Position numbers and translations under genes: made by a program
Notes under the pieces: model-generated
What the model was told of the DNA's origin: nothing
Databases searched by the model: none
The model's input: the letters and a program-made list of their open reading frames with translations, nothing else
In this document: piece by piece, positions 42,877-51,501 of the stretch
How the letters are laid out: each line of letters starts with the position of its first letter
How positions within the stretch are numbered: position 1 is the first letter of the stretch
Assembly: GCA_958418815.1 (NCBI GenBank)
Contig: CATZGB010000001.1
Span: forward strand, 1 to 64,000
DNA length: 64,000 nt
Direction of reading: 5' to 3'
Source of the DNA: an uncultured Bacteroidales bacterium
GTDB lineage: Bacteria; Bacteroidota; Bacteroidia; Bacteroidales; Muribaculaceae

Positions 42877-43875
42877 ATGGACTTTCTGACTGATGAAAAG
42901 CTCGTGATTGTCGGCGCTGCCGGCATGATCGGCTCAAATATGGCCCAGACCGCGGCTATGATGCGCCTCACCCCCAACATCTGCCTTTACGACACATACG
43001 CCCCGGGGCTTGAGGGTGTGGCCGAGGAAATCGCCCACTGCGGATTCAAGGGCCTCAACCTTACCTTCACTTCCGACATCAAGGAGGCTTTCACCGGCGC
43101 GAAATACATCGTATCATCCGGCGGAGCTGCCCGAAAGGCCGGGATGACCCGCGAGGACCTGCTGCGTGGCAACTCCGAGATCGCCGAGCAGCTGGGCAAG
43201 GACATCAAGGCTTATTGCCCCGACGTGAAGCATGTGGTGGTGGTGTTCAACCCCGCCGACATCACCGGACTCGTCACCCTGATCTACTCTGGCCTGAAAC
43301 CCTCTCAGGTGTCGACCCTCGCCGCCCTCGACTCAACCCGTCTGCGCTCCGAGCTGGCCAAATATTTCAACATCCCCGCCGACCAGATCCAGAACTCCCG
43401 CACTTATGGCGGACATGGCGAGCAGATGGCGGTCTTCGCCTCCACCACCACCGTGGCCGGACAGCCCCTGTCTGAGCTGATCGGCACCAAGGCGCTCCCC
43501 CAGCAGGCCTGGGAGGAAATCCGCCAGCGCGTCGTGCAGGGGGGCAAGAACATCATCGACCTGCGCGGTCGCTCGTCGTTCCAGAGCCCGGCTTACCTAT
43601 CCATCGAGATGGTTGCCGCAGCCATGGGTGGCGCGCCCTTCACTTGGCCCGTCGGCACTTATGTCAACAATGGTGAATACAACCATATCATGATGGCGAT
43701 GGAGACCACAGTCGACAAGAACGGCGTGACCGTCAAGCCCCTCACCGGCACCCCCGAGGAGCACAAGGAGCTTGACCAGAGCTATCACCACCTCTGCAAG
43801 CTCCGCGACGAGGTGATCTCGCTGGGCATCATACCCCCCATCTCCGACTGGTCAAAGATCAATCCCAACCTCTGA
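42877..43875 (+). CDS. mdh: Malate dehydrogenase
   Basis: This 332-residue NAD-dependent enzyme interconverts malate and oxaloacetate. The Rossmann motif is VIVGAAGMIGSNMAQTAAMM. The substrate-binding arginine region (GGAARKAGMTREDLLRGN), VVVFNPADITG, LDSTRLRSELAKYF and the catalytic His in RTYGGHGEQM are all present. This form is standard in Bacteroidetes. It is monocistronic, followed by a strong terminator. Confidence 0.95.
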   Translation: MDFLTDEKLVIVGAAGMIGSNMAQTAAMMRLTPNICLYDTYAPGLEGVAEEIAHCGFKGLNLTFTSDIKEAFTGAKYIVSSGGAARKAGMTREDLLRGNSEIAEQLGKDIKAYCPDVKHVVVVFNPADITGLVTLIYSGLKPSQVSTLAALDSTRLRSELAKYFNIPADQIQNSRTYGGHGEQMAVFASTTTVAGQPLSELIGTKALPQQAWEEIRQRVVQGGKNIIDLRGRSSFQSPAYLSIEMVAAAMGGAPFTWPVGTYVNNGEYNHIMMAMETTVDKNGVTVKPLTGTPEEHKELDQSYHHLCKLRDEVISLGIIPPISDWSKINPNL

Positions 43876-44185
43876 AACCGATAAGGAATCCATTGGATTC
43901 ATATAACGACCGGCCTGTGATTGCCCCCCGCAGTCACAGGCCGGTTGTTTTAATCTACATGTCGGCGACACACGCCGCCAGACAGCCACAAAAGCGGAGC
44001 GGCACGTCATCGGCCTTCCGGTCGAAGCGTGCCGCCAAGCTGTGGGGGTGTTTCTTGCTCCGGGGTGCTCAGCCCGCCGCGTAGTTGTCTATTACAATTA
44101 TGAGGTGTTGAGTAGAGCAGAGTGAAGAATCTCTTTTTCAGATGGTCAGCCGGGCTGACCCAGGCTTCATGCGCCTGTGGAGGTT
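43876..44185. other. Intergenic region with mdh terminator
   Basis: ACCGGCCTGTGA (43909-43920) and TCACAGGCCGGT (43934-43945) form a perfect hairpin followed by TGTTTT, the mdh terminator. A second stem, GCGGCACG/CGTGCCGC, lies at 43999-44035. A tight palindrome (GGTCAGC/GCTGACC) lies at 44144-44160, downstream of the convergent sigma-factor gene. No gene is seen. Confidence 0.75.
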
Positions 44186-44686
44186 TCAGCGGTAGTCTTT
44201 GAGCATCTCCTGGAGGCGCTTGCGGGCGAAGAAGATGCGGCTCTTGACGGTGCCGAGGGGGAGGTTCATCTTCTCGGCGATTTCGTTGTACTTGTAGCCG
44301 GCCACGTGCATTGTGAAGGGCACACGGTACTCGTCTGAGAAGGAGTTGATGGCGGCAGAGATTTCTCCGGCGGCAACTGTGCCCTCGGGGGTCTCCAGGC
44401 CCGACTCCTGGGGAAGGTTGAGGTGGTAGAGGTCCTCGGTCTGGTCGATGATCGTGGCCGAGCGCACCACCTTGCGGTAGTTGTTGATGAAGATGTTGCG
44501 CATGATGGTGAACACCCATCCTTTGAAATTGACATTCTCGACATACTTGTCTTCATTGTCGAGGGCCTTGAGGGTGGTGTCCTGCAGCAGGTCATACGCG
44601 TCGTCGCGGTTTGATGTAAGCAGGTAAGCGAAATTCAGAAGATTGCTCTGAAGATCTAAAAGCTTGGTTTGGAAATTCTGGCTCAT
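44186..44686 (-). CDS. ECF-type RNA polymerase sigma factor
   Basis: At 166 residues it has the two sigma-70 regions. Region 2 is NFAYLLTSNRDDAYDLLQDTTLKAL...FKGWVFTIMRNIFINNYRK. Region 4 is AINSFSDEYRVPFTMHVAGYKYNEIAEKMNLPLGTVKSRIFFARKRLQEML. No anti-sigma gene lies beside it, which fits the stand-alone EcfO-like stress sigma factors of Bacteroidetes (inference). A near-perfect housekeeping promoter precedes it. Confidence 0.93.
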   Translation of the reverse strand: MSQNFQTKLLDLQSNLLNFAYLLTSNRDDAYDLLQDTTLKALDNEDKYVENVNFKGWVFTIMRNIFINNYRKVVRSATIIDQTEDLYHLNLPQESGLETPEGTVAAGEISAAINSFSDEYRVPFTMHVAGYKYNEIAEKMNLPLGTVKSRIFFARKRLQEMLKDYR

Positions 44687-44754
44687 AATCGTAATAGTTG
44701 AAGTTTTATGTCTGAGGTTTGAGTCGCGTTTGTAACAACTTTGTGACTACGATG

Positions 44755-44785
44755 CAAAGGTACAGACATTTTTTGAATCTCCAAA
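44755..44785 (-). promoter_or_regulatory. Promoter of the sigma-factor gene (TTTG-N19-TACCTTTG)
   Basis: On the minus strand TTTG (44782-44785) and TACCTTTG (44755-44762) have 19 bases between them, an almost ideal Bacteroidetes promoter. The leader before the ATG at 44686 is about 60 nt. Confidence 0.8.
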
Positions 44786-45199
44786 TTTTTTCGCATTCTG
44801 CTTTTTCAAGAAAAAATTTTTCGTCAAATATAAACACCTAATCTACAAGCAATTGAACACAGAGCAATATTATACATTATTGTTACATTTTATTTTCCAA
44901 CGCTGTAACACCATCAACACTAATCTTAAACACCTAATTACCAGATTATTAACATCACAAAACCACCCCACATCGCTCCCATTCGCTTTACAATCTCACA
45001 ATTTCACCACTGACGACGACAATATTTCACCACCATCTCCAATAAAACATATGTTTTTAAGCATATATTTTGTAACGCGGTTGTTACAGACGTAACACTC
45101 GCTCCTGTCACAAAATCCGGCTGTGAACAAATCCCGCCCCACGATTATTATAGCCGATAGGCTCCAGGCCGAAATGGCGCTCCGCGTTACGCGCGTGGG
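44763..45199. other. AT-rich intergenic region with TGTAAC/GTTACA motifs
   Basis: There is no gene in this stretch. TGTAACA or its complement occurs repeatedly across the region (44731, 44881, 44904). A palindrome, TGTAAC-GCGGTT-GTTACA, lies at 45071-45088. AAACACCTAAT also occurs twice (near 44831 and 44924). The low GC content stands out from both neighbours. A regulator binding cluster is possible. Confidence 0.4.
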
Positions 45200-46072
45200 T
45201 CAGAACTCAGAGAAGAGGGTCGGCTTGATGACAATACCCACGCGGATATGGGAGGAATAGGTCTTGTAGGCCAGCAGCCCCTCGCCGTAGCCGTTGTAAT
45301 ACTGCAGGAAAAGATACTGGTTGGACTTGACCGACCAGCGCCATGCGGCTTCCACACAGGTGTTGTAGTTGAATATCCCCTTCGCTCTGCGCGTCAGCGT
45401 CACCCCCAGCGACAACTTGCGGTCTGACGACTGAAACTGCCATCCCACCTGGTATATGCCGCAATACTTGAGGATGTCCTTGTTGTTGACACCGTCGATG
45501 ATCGGAATCCAGAACTTTCCCGACACGACGAAATTGGGGTCGACCATGATGCTGCCGCCGAAGCTCACCTTGTTCCACGAACGGCTCTCCTCGCCGTCGC
45601 GGCCATTGCTCTCATGCTCGAGTATAAGGTTGAGCTTGCCGATGAAGCGGTCTTTGACGAAAAGCGGCTTTGTCAGCCCGATTCCGGGATTGAAGTTGAG
45701 GTCGGTCATCGGCATCGAGTTCTCCAGCACATTCCAGAACACCTTCTGGGTGTAAAACAGGTAGAGGTAAGTGCCCCAGGGCAGCGTCGACTTCGTCAGC
45801 TTCTGGGCGATGGAAATCTGAAACTTGATGTTGGTGTTGGTCTTGTCGGGGGTCTTGTTGACCGGAGGCCCGAAGATGAAGTAATTGTCTTTGTAAAGCC
45901 CGAAGTAATAATGCTGGTCGGCAAAGGCGCGCTTGAGGGAGTCGGTGTTGATGCGCTGCTCAGAGGGGACATCGACAATCTGCGCGGCCACACGCCCGGG
46001 CAGCATCACCGACACGATAATGGCAATCAGGAGCAGGGCCGCTCCGCGCAGTCTTGCGGGTCTCTCTCTCAT
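45200..46072 (-). CDS. pldA: Outer membrane phospholipase A1 (OMPLA)
   Basis: This 290-residue beta-barrel protein has a signal peptide (AALLLIAIIVSVMLPGRVAA). Its OMPLA catalytic segment is LILEHESNGRDGEESRSWNKVSF, containing the His-Ser pair and the later Asn. FLQYYNGYGEGLLAY and the terminal Phe are typical of the family's barrel strands. It hydrolyses phospholipids in the outer leaflet. A minus-strand TAATTTTG lies at 46140-46147. Confidence 0.92.
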   Translation of the reverse strand: MRERPARLRGAALLLIAIIVSVMLPGRVAAQIVDVPSEQRINTDSLKRAFADQHYYFGLYKDNYFIFGPPVNKTPDKTNTNIKFQISIAQKLTKSTLPWGTYLYLFYTQKVFWNVLENSMPMTDLNFNPGIGLTKPLFVKDRFIGKLNLILEHESNGRDGEESRSWNKVSFGGSIMVDPNFVVSGKFWIPIIDGVNNKDILKYCGIYQVGWQFQSSDRKLSLGVTLTRRAKGIFNYNTCVEAAWRWSVKSNQYLFLQYYNGYGEGLLAYKTYSSHIRVGIVIKPTLFSEF

Positions 46073-46418
46073 ATATATATAATATAGGTGAATCGATTGG
46101 TAAACAACAGCGCCACCCTGGGGGTTCTGTTACGGAGTGCAAAATTAGTCATTTTCCACCGTCATGACAAGCCTGCCCATTGGCCATATCAGACAGAATA
46201 TTCTCCCTCACTTCTTAATTGTAGACAAAACAGCAACACAAGCTCACCCCTTTTGAAAACTTTGCCATAAAACATGTTATTAAACACCACCGAAAGTTAT
46301 GCCATGTTAAAAATTTGCAGTAATTTTACCGTCCATTTCAAGGCCCGGGCCATTTCTGACCCTTAAAACCCTGAAAATTCAAAACAGATTAATCTTAAAT
46401 TCAACAAATCTCAACCGT
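46073..46418. other. Intergenic region between divergent secreted-protein genes
   Basis: This holds the pldA promoter (TAATTTTG on the minus strand, 46140-46147, with CTTG 20 bases further upstream) and presumably the promoter of the gene at 46419. No open frame of interest or repeat was found. Confidence 0.5.
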
Positions 46419-47600
46419 ATGAAGAAACTTTTACTCTCTGCACTCTGCCTCGCAGGTGTGGCTTCAATCGCGTCCGCAACCGAAACCACCCTCGAAGTCA
46501 ACGACGCCACAAACTTCCAGGGCACTCTCATAGAGGAGCGTCCCGCCGGCACCAATGGTGACAAAGACAATGGCGAAGCCAAGCATTACCAGCCTGTCAA
46601 CTCTCTCGAAATCGACGGCTACTCCTTCTCTTTCACAAAGGGAGGAGCATCCTCTGACCCCGCTTACTACTGGGCCATGTCAACCGCTGCCCCCGAAAAA
46701 CAGCAGCAGACCATCCGCCTCTATGGCAAGGCCGGGACAGACGGCAACACCATGACCATCACCGCCCCCGCCGGCGTGACTTTCGGCTCAATCGACTTCA
46801 CCGGCTCCAACGGCAAAGCTGGCGCCACGGTCAAAGCTTCCGTCGGCGAAGCCAATATGACCGCCGCTTCAGCCATGACATGGACCAACACCGAGGCTGT
46901 CAGCACCGTCACCCTCACTTTCCAGCAGAACTTCCGCATCACCAAGATGGTTGTGAAGAGCGAGACCGGCGATGTTGAGCCCGTCACCGGCGCTACTTTC
47001 ACCAAGGCCACCACTTTCGAGTCTGGCAAATACATCTTCGTAGTTGACGGCAAAATCGCCTGCCCCATCCGTGAATCATATTCCTACGGCCAGATGTTCC
47101 TCGATGTCGAAGCTGTCATGAACGGCGACAACATCACCTACAACGAGGAAGACGCCATGACAATCACCGTTGAGAACGGCCAGGCCACAATGATGGACAA
47201 ATACAACCGCTACTACGGCATGGATGACTCTCACTTCACCTCTTTCCAGCTCTACACCGAGCTCAACGACGGTTGCTACTGGACCGCCGCCTTCGAGGGT
47301 GACAACATCCGTCTGACCAGCACCAAGAACACCGACTGCTTCGTGGCCCAGAACTGGAACTCCAAAACCGAGACGTTCTACAACAACATCGCTCCCGGCA
47401 AGAACACCGACCCCGCCCAGTTCAAGCTCCCCGTTGCCTACAAGCTCCAGCAGTCTGGCGTTGCAGCCGTTGAGGCCGACGTCGACGCAAACGCCCCCGT
47501 GGTTTACTACAACCTCCAGGGCCAGCGCGTGGCCAACCCCGAGAACGGCCTCTACATCCGCGTGCAGGGCAACAAGGTTGAAAAGGTTGCCATCCGCTAA
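46419..47600 (+). CDS. Exported protein with C-terminal sorting-like motif
   Basis: This 393-residue protein has a signal peptide (MKKLLLSALCLAGVASIASA), two beta-rich regions and a closing VVYYNLQGQRVANPENGLYIRVQGNKVEKVAIR. That ending resembles the short T9SS-like or anchoring tails common in Bacteroidales exported proteins. I do not recognise its function. A strong terminator follows directly. Confidence 0.75.
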   Translation: MKKLLLSALCLAGVASIASATETTLEVNDATNFQGTLIEERPAGTNGDKDNGEAKHYQPVNSLEIDGYSFSFTKGGASSDPAYYWAMSTAAPEKQQQTIRLYGKAGTDGNTMTITAPAGVTFGSIDFTGSNGKAGATVKASVGEANMTAASAMTWTNTEAVSTVTLTFQQNFRITKMVVKSETGDVEPVTGATFTKATTFESGKYIFVVDGKIACPIRESYSYGQMFLDVEAVMNGDNITYNEEDAMTITVENGQATMMDKYNRYYGMDDSHFTSFQLYTELNDGCYWTAAFEGDNIRLTSTKNTDCFVAQNWNSKTETFYNNIAPGKNTDPAQFKLPVAYKLQQSGVAAVEADVDANAPVVYYNLQGQRVANPENGLYIRVQGNKVEKVAIR

Positions 47601-47653
47601 GACATATTTGTAAAGCACTCGTTAAATAATAAACGACAACTTTACTTTGCTCG

Positions 47654-47687
47654 CAGGGGCGTCGATGACCATCGACGCCCCTGTTTC
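47654..47687 (+). terminator. Terminator after the exported protein gene
   Basis: CAGGGGCGTCGAT (47654-47666) pairs with ATCGACGCCCCTG (47671-47683) with a 4-base loop, followed by TTTCATTT. Confidence 0.85.
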
Positions 47688-47740
47688 ATTTCGATTTACC
47701 GTGTTGTGTGTTCCCTTTGCCGCTCAGGCCGGGAATCGGG

Positions 47741-49081
47741 TCAGTATATCCCCTCGGCAACCATCGCGCGGGCCACCTTCATGAAGCCCGCCGTGTTGGC
47801 CCCCTTCACATAATTGATGTAGCCGTCGGCCTCACGGCCATATGCCTCACACTGGGCGTGGATCTCTTTCATTATCGAGCGCAGCCTGTCGTCGACCTCC
47901 TCGGCGGTCCAGGAAAGCATCTGGGCGTTCTGGGCCATCTCCAGGCCGGAGACGGAGACACCCCCGGCGTTGGCGGCCTTGCCCGGCGCGTAAAGGATGC
48001 GGGCCTTCAGGAACTCATACACAGCCTCGCGGGTGGAGGGCATGTTGGCCCCTTCGCTGACGGCCAGACAACCCTGGGCGAGCAGCGCGCGGGCGTCGTC
48101 GCCGTCAATCTCGTTCTGGGTGGCCGACGGCATGGCGATGTCACACTTGACATGCTTCCAGGGCCGTTCGCCGGGGAAATACTGACATCCATCGGTCTCC
48201 TCGGCAAACTCGCGGATGCGGCCACGGTAGGCCATCTTCAGTTCGAATATGCGGTCAAACTGCTCGCCGGTCATCCCCTCTGGGAGGTATATCGAGCCGT
48301 CGGAGTCGCTCATCGACACCGGCACCGCGCCCAGCTCAAGCAGCTTCTTGGCGGTGTAGAGGGCCACATTGCCCGACCCTGAGATGGCCACGCGCTTCCC
48401 CTTGATGTCAATCCCCTTGGTGGCGAGCATGTTGAGGAGGAAATACACATTGCCGTAGCCGGTGGCCTCGGGACGCATCAGCGAGCCGCCGAAGTCCATC
48501 CCCTTGCCGGTGAATGTGCCGGTGAACTCGCGGGTCATCTTCTTGTACCATCCGAACATGTACCCTACTTCGCGGCCTCCCACACCGATATCCCCCGCAG
48601 GGACATCTGTCTCAGGGCCGAGGTTGCGGTAAAGCTCGGTGATGAACGCCTGGCAGAAGCGCATCACCTCCATGTCGCTCTTGCCACGGGGGGAGAAGTC
48701 GGAGCCACCTTTTGCACCCCCCATCGCCAGGGTTGTCAGGGAGTTCTTGAATGTCTGCTCGAATGCGAGGAATTTCAGAATCGAGAGGTTGACCGACGAA
48801 TGAAAGCGTATGCCCCCCTTGTAAGGGCCGATGGCATTGTTGTGCTGCACACGGTAGCCCATGTTATTGCGCACACGCCCCTTGTCATCCACCCAGCTGA
48901 CCCTGAACGACACCACCCTGTCGGGTATGCAGAGCCGTTCGATAAGGTTGTGACGCTCAAAGGCGGGATATTCGTTATACACATCCTCAATCGAGGTGAC
49001 CACCTCCTCCACAGCCTGGAGATACTCGGGTTCGTTGGGGAATCGTCGGCCTAAGTCGGCCATGAATTCTGATGCATTCAT
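47741..49081 (-). CDS. gdhA: Glutamate dehydrogenase (NADP-type)
   Basis: This 446-residue enzyme interconverts 2-oxoglutarate plus ammonia and glutamate. The catalytic-lysine segment is GGAKGGSDFSPRGKSD, with PYKGGIRFHSSVNLSILKFLAFEQTFKNSL just before it. The DNA-binding-like Rossmann motif is VAISGSGNVALYTAKKLLELG. Size and sequence fit the hexameric bacterial NADP-dependent type. A TTTG-N20-TAATTTTG promoter is seen on the minus strand at 49161-49192. Confidence 0.95.
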   Translation of the reverse strand: MNASEFMADLGRRFPNEPEYLQAVEEVVTSIEDVYNEYPAFERHNLIERLCIPDRVVSFRVSWVDDKGRVRNNMGYRVQHNNAIGPYKGGIRFHSSVNLSILKFLAFEQTFKNSLTTLAMGGAKGGSDFSPRGKSDMEVMRFCQAFITELYRNLGPETDVPAGDIGVGGREVGYMFGWYKKMTREFTGTFTGKGMDFGGSLMRPEATGYGNVYFLLNMLATKGIDIKGKRVAISGSGNVALYTAKKLLELGAVPVSMSDSDGSIYLPEGMTGEQFDRIFELKMAYRGRIREFAEETDGCQYFPGERPWKHVKCDIAMPSATQNEIDGDDARALLAQGCLAVSEGANMPSTREAVYEFLKARILYAPGKAANAGGVSVSGLEMAQNAQMLSWTAEEVDDRLRSIMKEIHAQCEAYGREADGYINYVKGANTAGFMKVARAMVAEGIY

Positions 49082-49160
49082 AGTGAAGAACCTTGAAATT
49101 GTAGTTTACCATCAGATTGGCCGTTTTACCATTTTGCCAATCCATTTCCTAAAACAGCGG

Positions 49161-49192
49161 CAAAATTACAACAAATCCACCAAACCTCCAAA
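49161..49192 (-). promoter_or_regulatory. Promoter of gdhA (TTTG-N20-TAATTTTG)
   Basis: The -33 TTTG (49189-49192) and -7 TAATTTTG (49161-49168), both on the minus strand, are 20 bases apart. The leader is about 75 nt. Confidence 0.65.
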
Positions 49193-49199
49193 CAAACAG

Positions 49200-49740
49200 C
49201 CACAAAATCCACTCAGAGCGAAGCACCCCATATCATCAGCGACAAATCTTGCGTATCTGCGGATGATTTGGATGAAATAAGATTTATCGGGATTTTGGGG
49301 ATTGGCTCACAGATTACACAGATTACACAGAGGCCATCCGGATGACAACACCTCACCTTCACAAGGCGACATCTATAAAAGATTCTTTCAGAATCCCACG
49401 CCTGATGACAACAACCCCGGGTTACCGCTTGGTCGCCCACAAGGGACTCCCGCGCGCCAACCCGGGGCTAATAATTAATGAATCCTACGGATTCACCGTC
49501 CGGCTATTTAAATCCGTGTCATCAATCACAATATAAAACCACAGTCATAGAAATCTGCATCAATCCGTTAAATCCAATCGGGAGCGAAGCGACCAGAATC
49601 CGTGAAATCTGTGGAATCTGCGAGACCTCCCTGGAGCGAAGCGACCTATATCATCTGCGAAAATCTGCGTATCTGCGGAATCTGCGTGAGACCTTTTGAG
49701 ACCACGGCGCGAGGCGTCGCGGGCCATTGAGTGAATGCAG
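49200..49740. repeat. Dispersed intergenic repeat, copy B plus partial units
   Basis: There is no gene here. 49213-49500 matches 32018-32300 over most of its length. Further partial units follow up to 49700 (GGAGCGAAGCGACC twice, ATCTGCGTATCTGCGGAAT, AATCCGTGAAATCTGTGGAA). A GC-rich pair, ACCCCGGGTT and AACCCGGGGC, lies at 49412-49466. The repeats end just before dapB. Confidence 0.75.
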
Positions 49741-49750
49741 ATTCCGCATG

Positions 49751-50482
49751 TCAGAAGCCCAGCAGGTCGGGCATCGAGAGGAGGCCACGGGGATGGTTGG
49801 CCACCATCCATTCGGCGGCTTTCACAGCCCCGAAGGCGAAGCCCTCGCGCGAGAACGCGCGATGCTCCACGGTGATGGCGTCTACGGGCGAGGTCCAGGT
49901 GACGATATGGGTGCCCGGCACCTCCCCTTCCCGCTCATGGTCGATGAGCAGCGCCGACGGATCGGCGGCAGCCTCAGCCTCATCCTCCGTCCAACGGGTG
50001 ATGGAGGAGGAGGCCGCGATAAGGGTCTCAGCCGTGGAGACGGCTGTGCCCGACGGATGGTCGAGCTTGTGGATATGGTGGATTTCCTTCATCGCCGGGC
50101 GGTACTCGGGGTAACCGTCCATCAGGGCGGTGGCCTGCGATATGATTTTCTTGAAGAGGGCCACCCCGATTGAGAAGTTGGAGGTCCAGAAAAGCCCCTG
50201 CGGGGCATCCTCAAGCATGGCTTTCACCTCGTCGAGGCGGTCGAGCCAAGCCGTGGTGCCTGAGACCAGGGGGATTCCCGCCCCGATTACACGACGGAAG
50301 TTGTCCACCGCCGTCGAGGGGGTGGTGAACTCAATGGCCACATCGGCCGAGAGAAACTCCGGCGAGGAGAACTTGGCCTCCTCACCCGCGTCGATGACGC
50401 ATACAATCTCATGGCCACGCGAGAGGGCGATTTTCTCAACGGCATGCCCCATCTTGCCGTATCCTATAAGAGCAGTCTTCAT
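49751..50482 (-). CDS. dapB: 4-hydroxy-tetrahydrodipicolinate reductase
   Basis: DapB carries out the NAD(P)H-dependent step of the lysine/diaminopimelate pathway. The start MKTALIGYGKMGHAVEKIALSRGHEI is the nucleotide-binding motif. VSGTTAWLDR, the substrate motif EIHHIHKLDHPSGTAVSTAE and the final PDLLGF are typical. At 243 residues it is of normal length. It overlaps the stop of the gene upstream by 4 bases. Confidence 0.95.
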   Translation of the reverse strand: MKTALIGYGKMGHAVEKIALSRGHEIVCVIDAGEEAKFSSPEFLSADVAIEFTTPSTAVDNFRRVIGAGIPLVSGTTAWLDRLDEVKAMLEDAPQGLFWTSNFSIGVALFKKIISQATALMDGYPEYRPAMKEIHHIHKLDHPSGTAVSTAETLIAASSSITRWTEDEAEAAADPSALLIDHEREGEVPGTHIVTWTSPVDAITVEHRAFSREGFAFGAVKAAEWMVANHPRGLLSMPDLLGF

Positions 50483-50922
50483 TCCCCGTCGTTACGTTTT
50501 AGTTCTTTCTTGATCACACGCGGTATGGCTATCGTGGTGAAAATCAGCAGCGCGCCACCCGCCAGGGTGAACGCCCAGACATCACGCAGCGTGTCTGTCC
50601 CCCAGAAGAGGAAAAACGCCGCCACGCAGAAAAACACCGCGCTCCACGACTCTATGCGGTAGAGACGCTTCACCCGGGGATGCGTCCCGGTGTAGGGGGA
50701 GAAGAGTTTCCCCACGAGGAAACACAACGCCCCGGCGGCATACACATATTTCCACCACCCCACGGCCTGGGGGCCAAGCTTTACGCCGAAAATCGGCAGC
50801 AGTGTGCCGAGGGCGATTGTCAGCAGTCCGACCGTGGCGAGAATCACCATGGCGGTAGATGGGGCCTTCCCCTGAAGCTCCTCCAGGGTGTATCGGGGCT
50901 GTTTAGGATTGTTCTTGCTCAT
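50479..50922 (-). CDS. Four-helix membrane protein of unknown function
   Basis: The 147-residue protein has four predicted membrane segments: MVILATVGLLTIALGTLLPIF, WWKYVYAAGALCFLVGKLF, SWSAVFFCVAAFFLFWG and VWAFTLAGGALLIFTTIAIP. The cytoplasmic ends are basic. It is transcribed with dapB (4-base overlap, ATGA) and lies 9 bases after the DivIC-like gene stop. The family is not recognised. Confidence 0.8.
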   Translation of the reverse strand: MSKNNPKQPRYTLEELQGKAPSTAMVILATVGLLTIALGTLLPIFGVKLGPQAVGWWKYVYAAGALCFLVGKLFSPYTGTHPRVKRLYRIESWSAVFFCVAAFFLFWGTDTLRDVWAFTLAGGALLIFTTIAIPRVIKKELKRNDGE

Positions 50923-50931
50923 GACTCAGTC

Positions 50932-51234
50932 TTATTCTATGACATACACATCCTCGTTGGGACGCTGCATGTGGTATTGTTCGCGGACTATGCGCTCCAG
51001 CTCCTCGGGACTTGACGACAGCGAGGTGTTGAGACGGTGGTAATAGACCATCGTGTCATTGTTCTCCTTGATTTCGGCCTCCAGGCGGTCGATTTCCTGT
51101 TGGTACTCCATGCTCTTGAAGTAGGAGTTCTCGTTGAAGAACAACACAAACACGATGTAGGCCACCGCTATCAGCAGCGGCAGCGTTATGTAACGCCTGG
51201 TCCAACGCCAGGCTCCGGAGAGAAACTCTTTCAT
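50932..51234 (-). CDS. FtsB/DivIC-like cell division protein
   Basis: From the ATG at 51232-51234 the protein (100 residues) begins MKEFLSGAWRWTRRYITLPLLIAVAYIVFVLFF. That is a short cytoplasmic stretch and one membrane segment. A periplasmic coiled coil follows (YQQEIDRLEAEIKENNDTMVYYHRLN) and then the typical EELERIVREQYHMQRPNEDVYVI. Such proteins are part of the divisome. An upstream start would add unrelated residues. A minus-strand TAACTTTG lies at 51243-51250. Confidence 0.88.
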   Translation of the reverse strand: MKEFLSGAWRWTRRYITLPLLIAVAYIVFVLFFNENSYFKSMEYQQEIDRLEAEIKENNDTMVYYHRLNTSLSSSPEELERIVREQYHMQRPNEDVYVIE

Positions 51235-51321
51235 CATGAATACAAAGTTAATACTTTTTTCGCTAATCCCAACCATCGCCAGCCCCACATCCCAGCAGGT
51301 CGATTCGCTCCCGGCGGGTCT

Positions 51322-51384
51322 CACAGATTACACAGATGCCATCCGGATGGATTTTCGTCCCGGATGGCATCTGTGTAATCTGTG
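51322..51384. repeat. 25-bp perfect inverted repeat in the dispersed repeat family
   Basis: CACAGATTACACAGATGCC plus ATCCGG (51322-51346) is the exact reverse complement of 51360-51384, with a 13-base loop. The arms consist of the CACAGATTACACAGA unit also found in copies A and B. A stable hairpin or cruciform is expected. It lies between the DivIC-like gene and yebC. Confidence 0.8.
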
Positions 51385-51501
51385 TAATCTGTGAGACCTC
51401 CCCCTGAATCCAAATTCAATCCGCGAGAAATCCGCGTATCTGCGGAATCTGCGTGAGACCTACTCCATAATAAGAGTGTGGGATGTCGGGGGCAAGGGGG
51501 A

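Noticed and set aside
44144..44160. Palindrome GGTCAGC-CGG-GCTGACC after the sigma-factor gene as its terminator
   Set aside because: On the minus strand it is followed by an A-rich run rather than a T-run, so it does not fit an intrinsic terminator for that gene.
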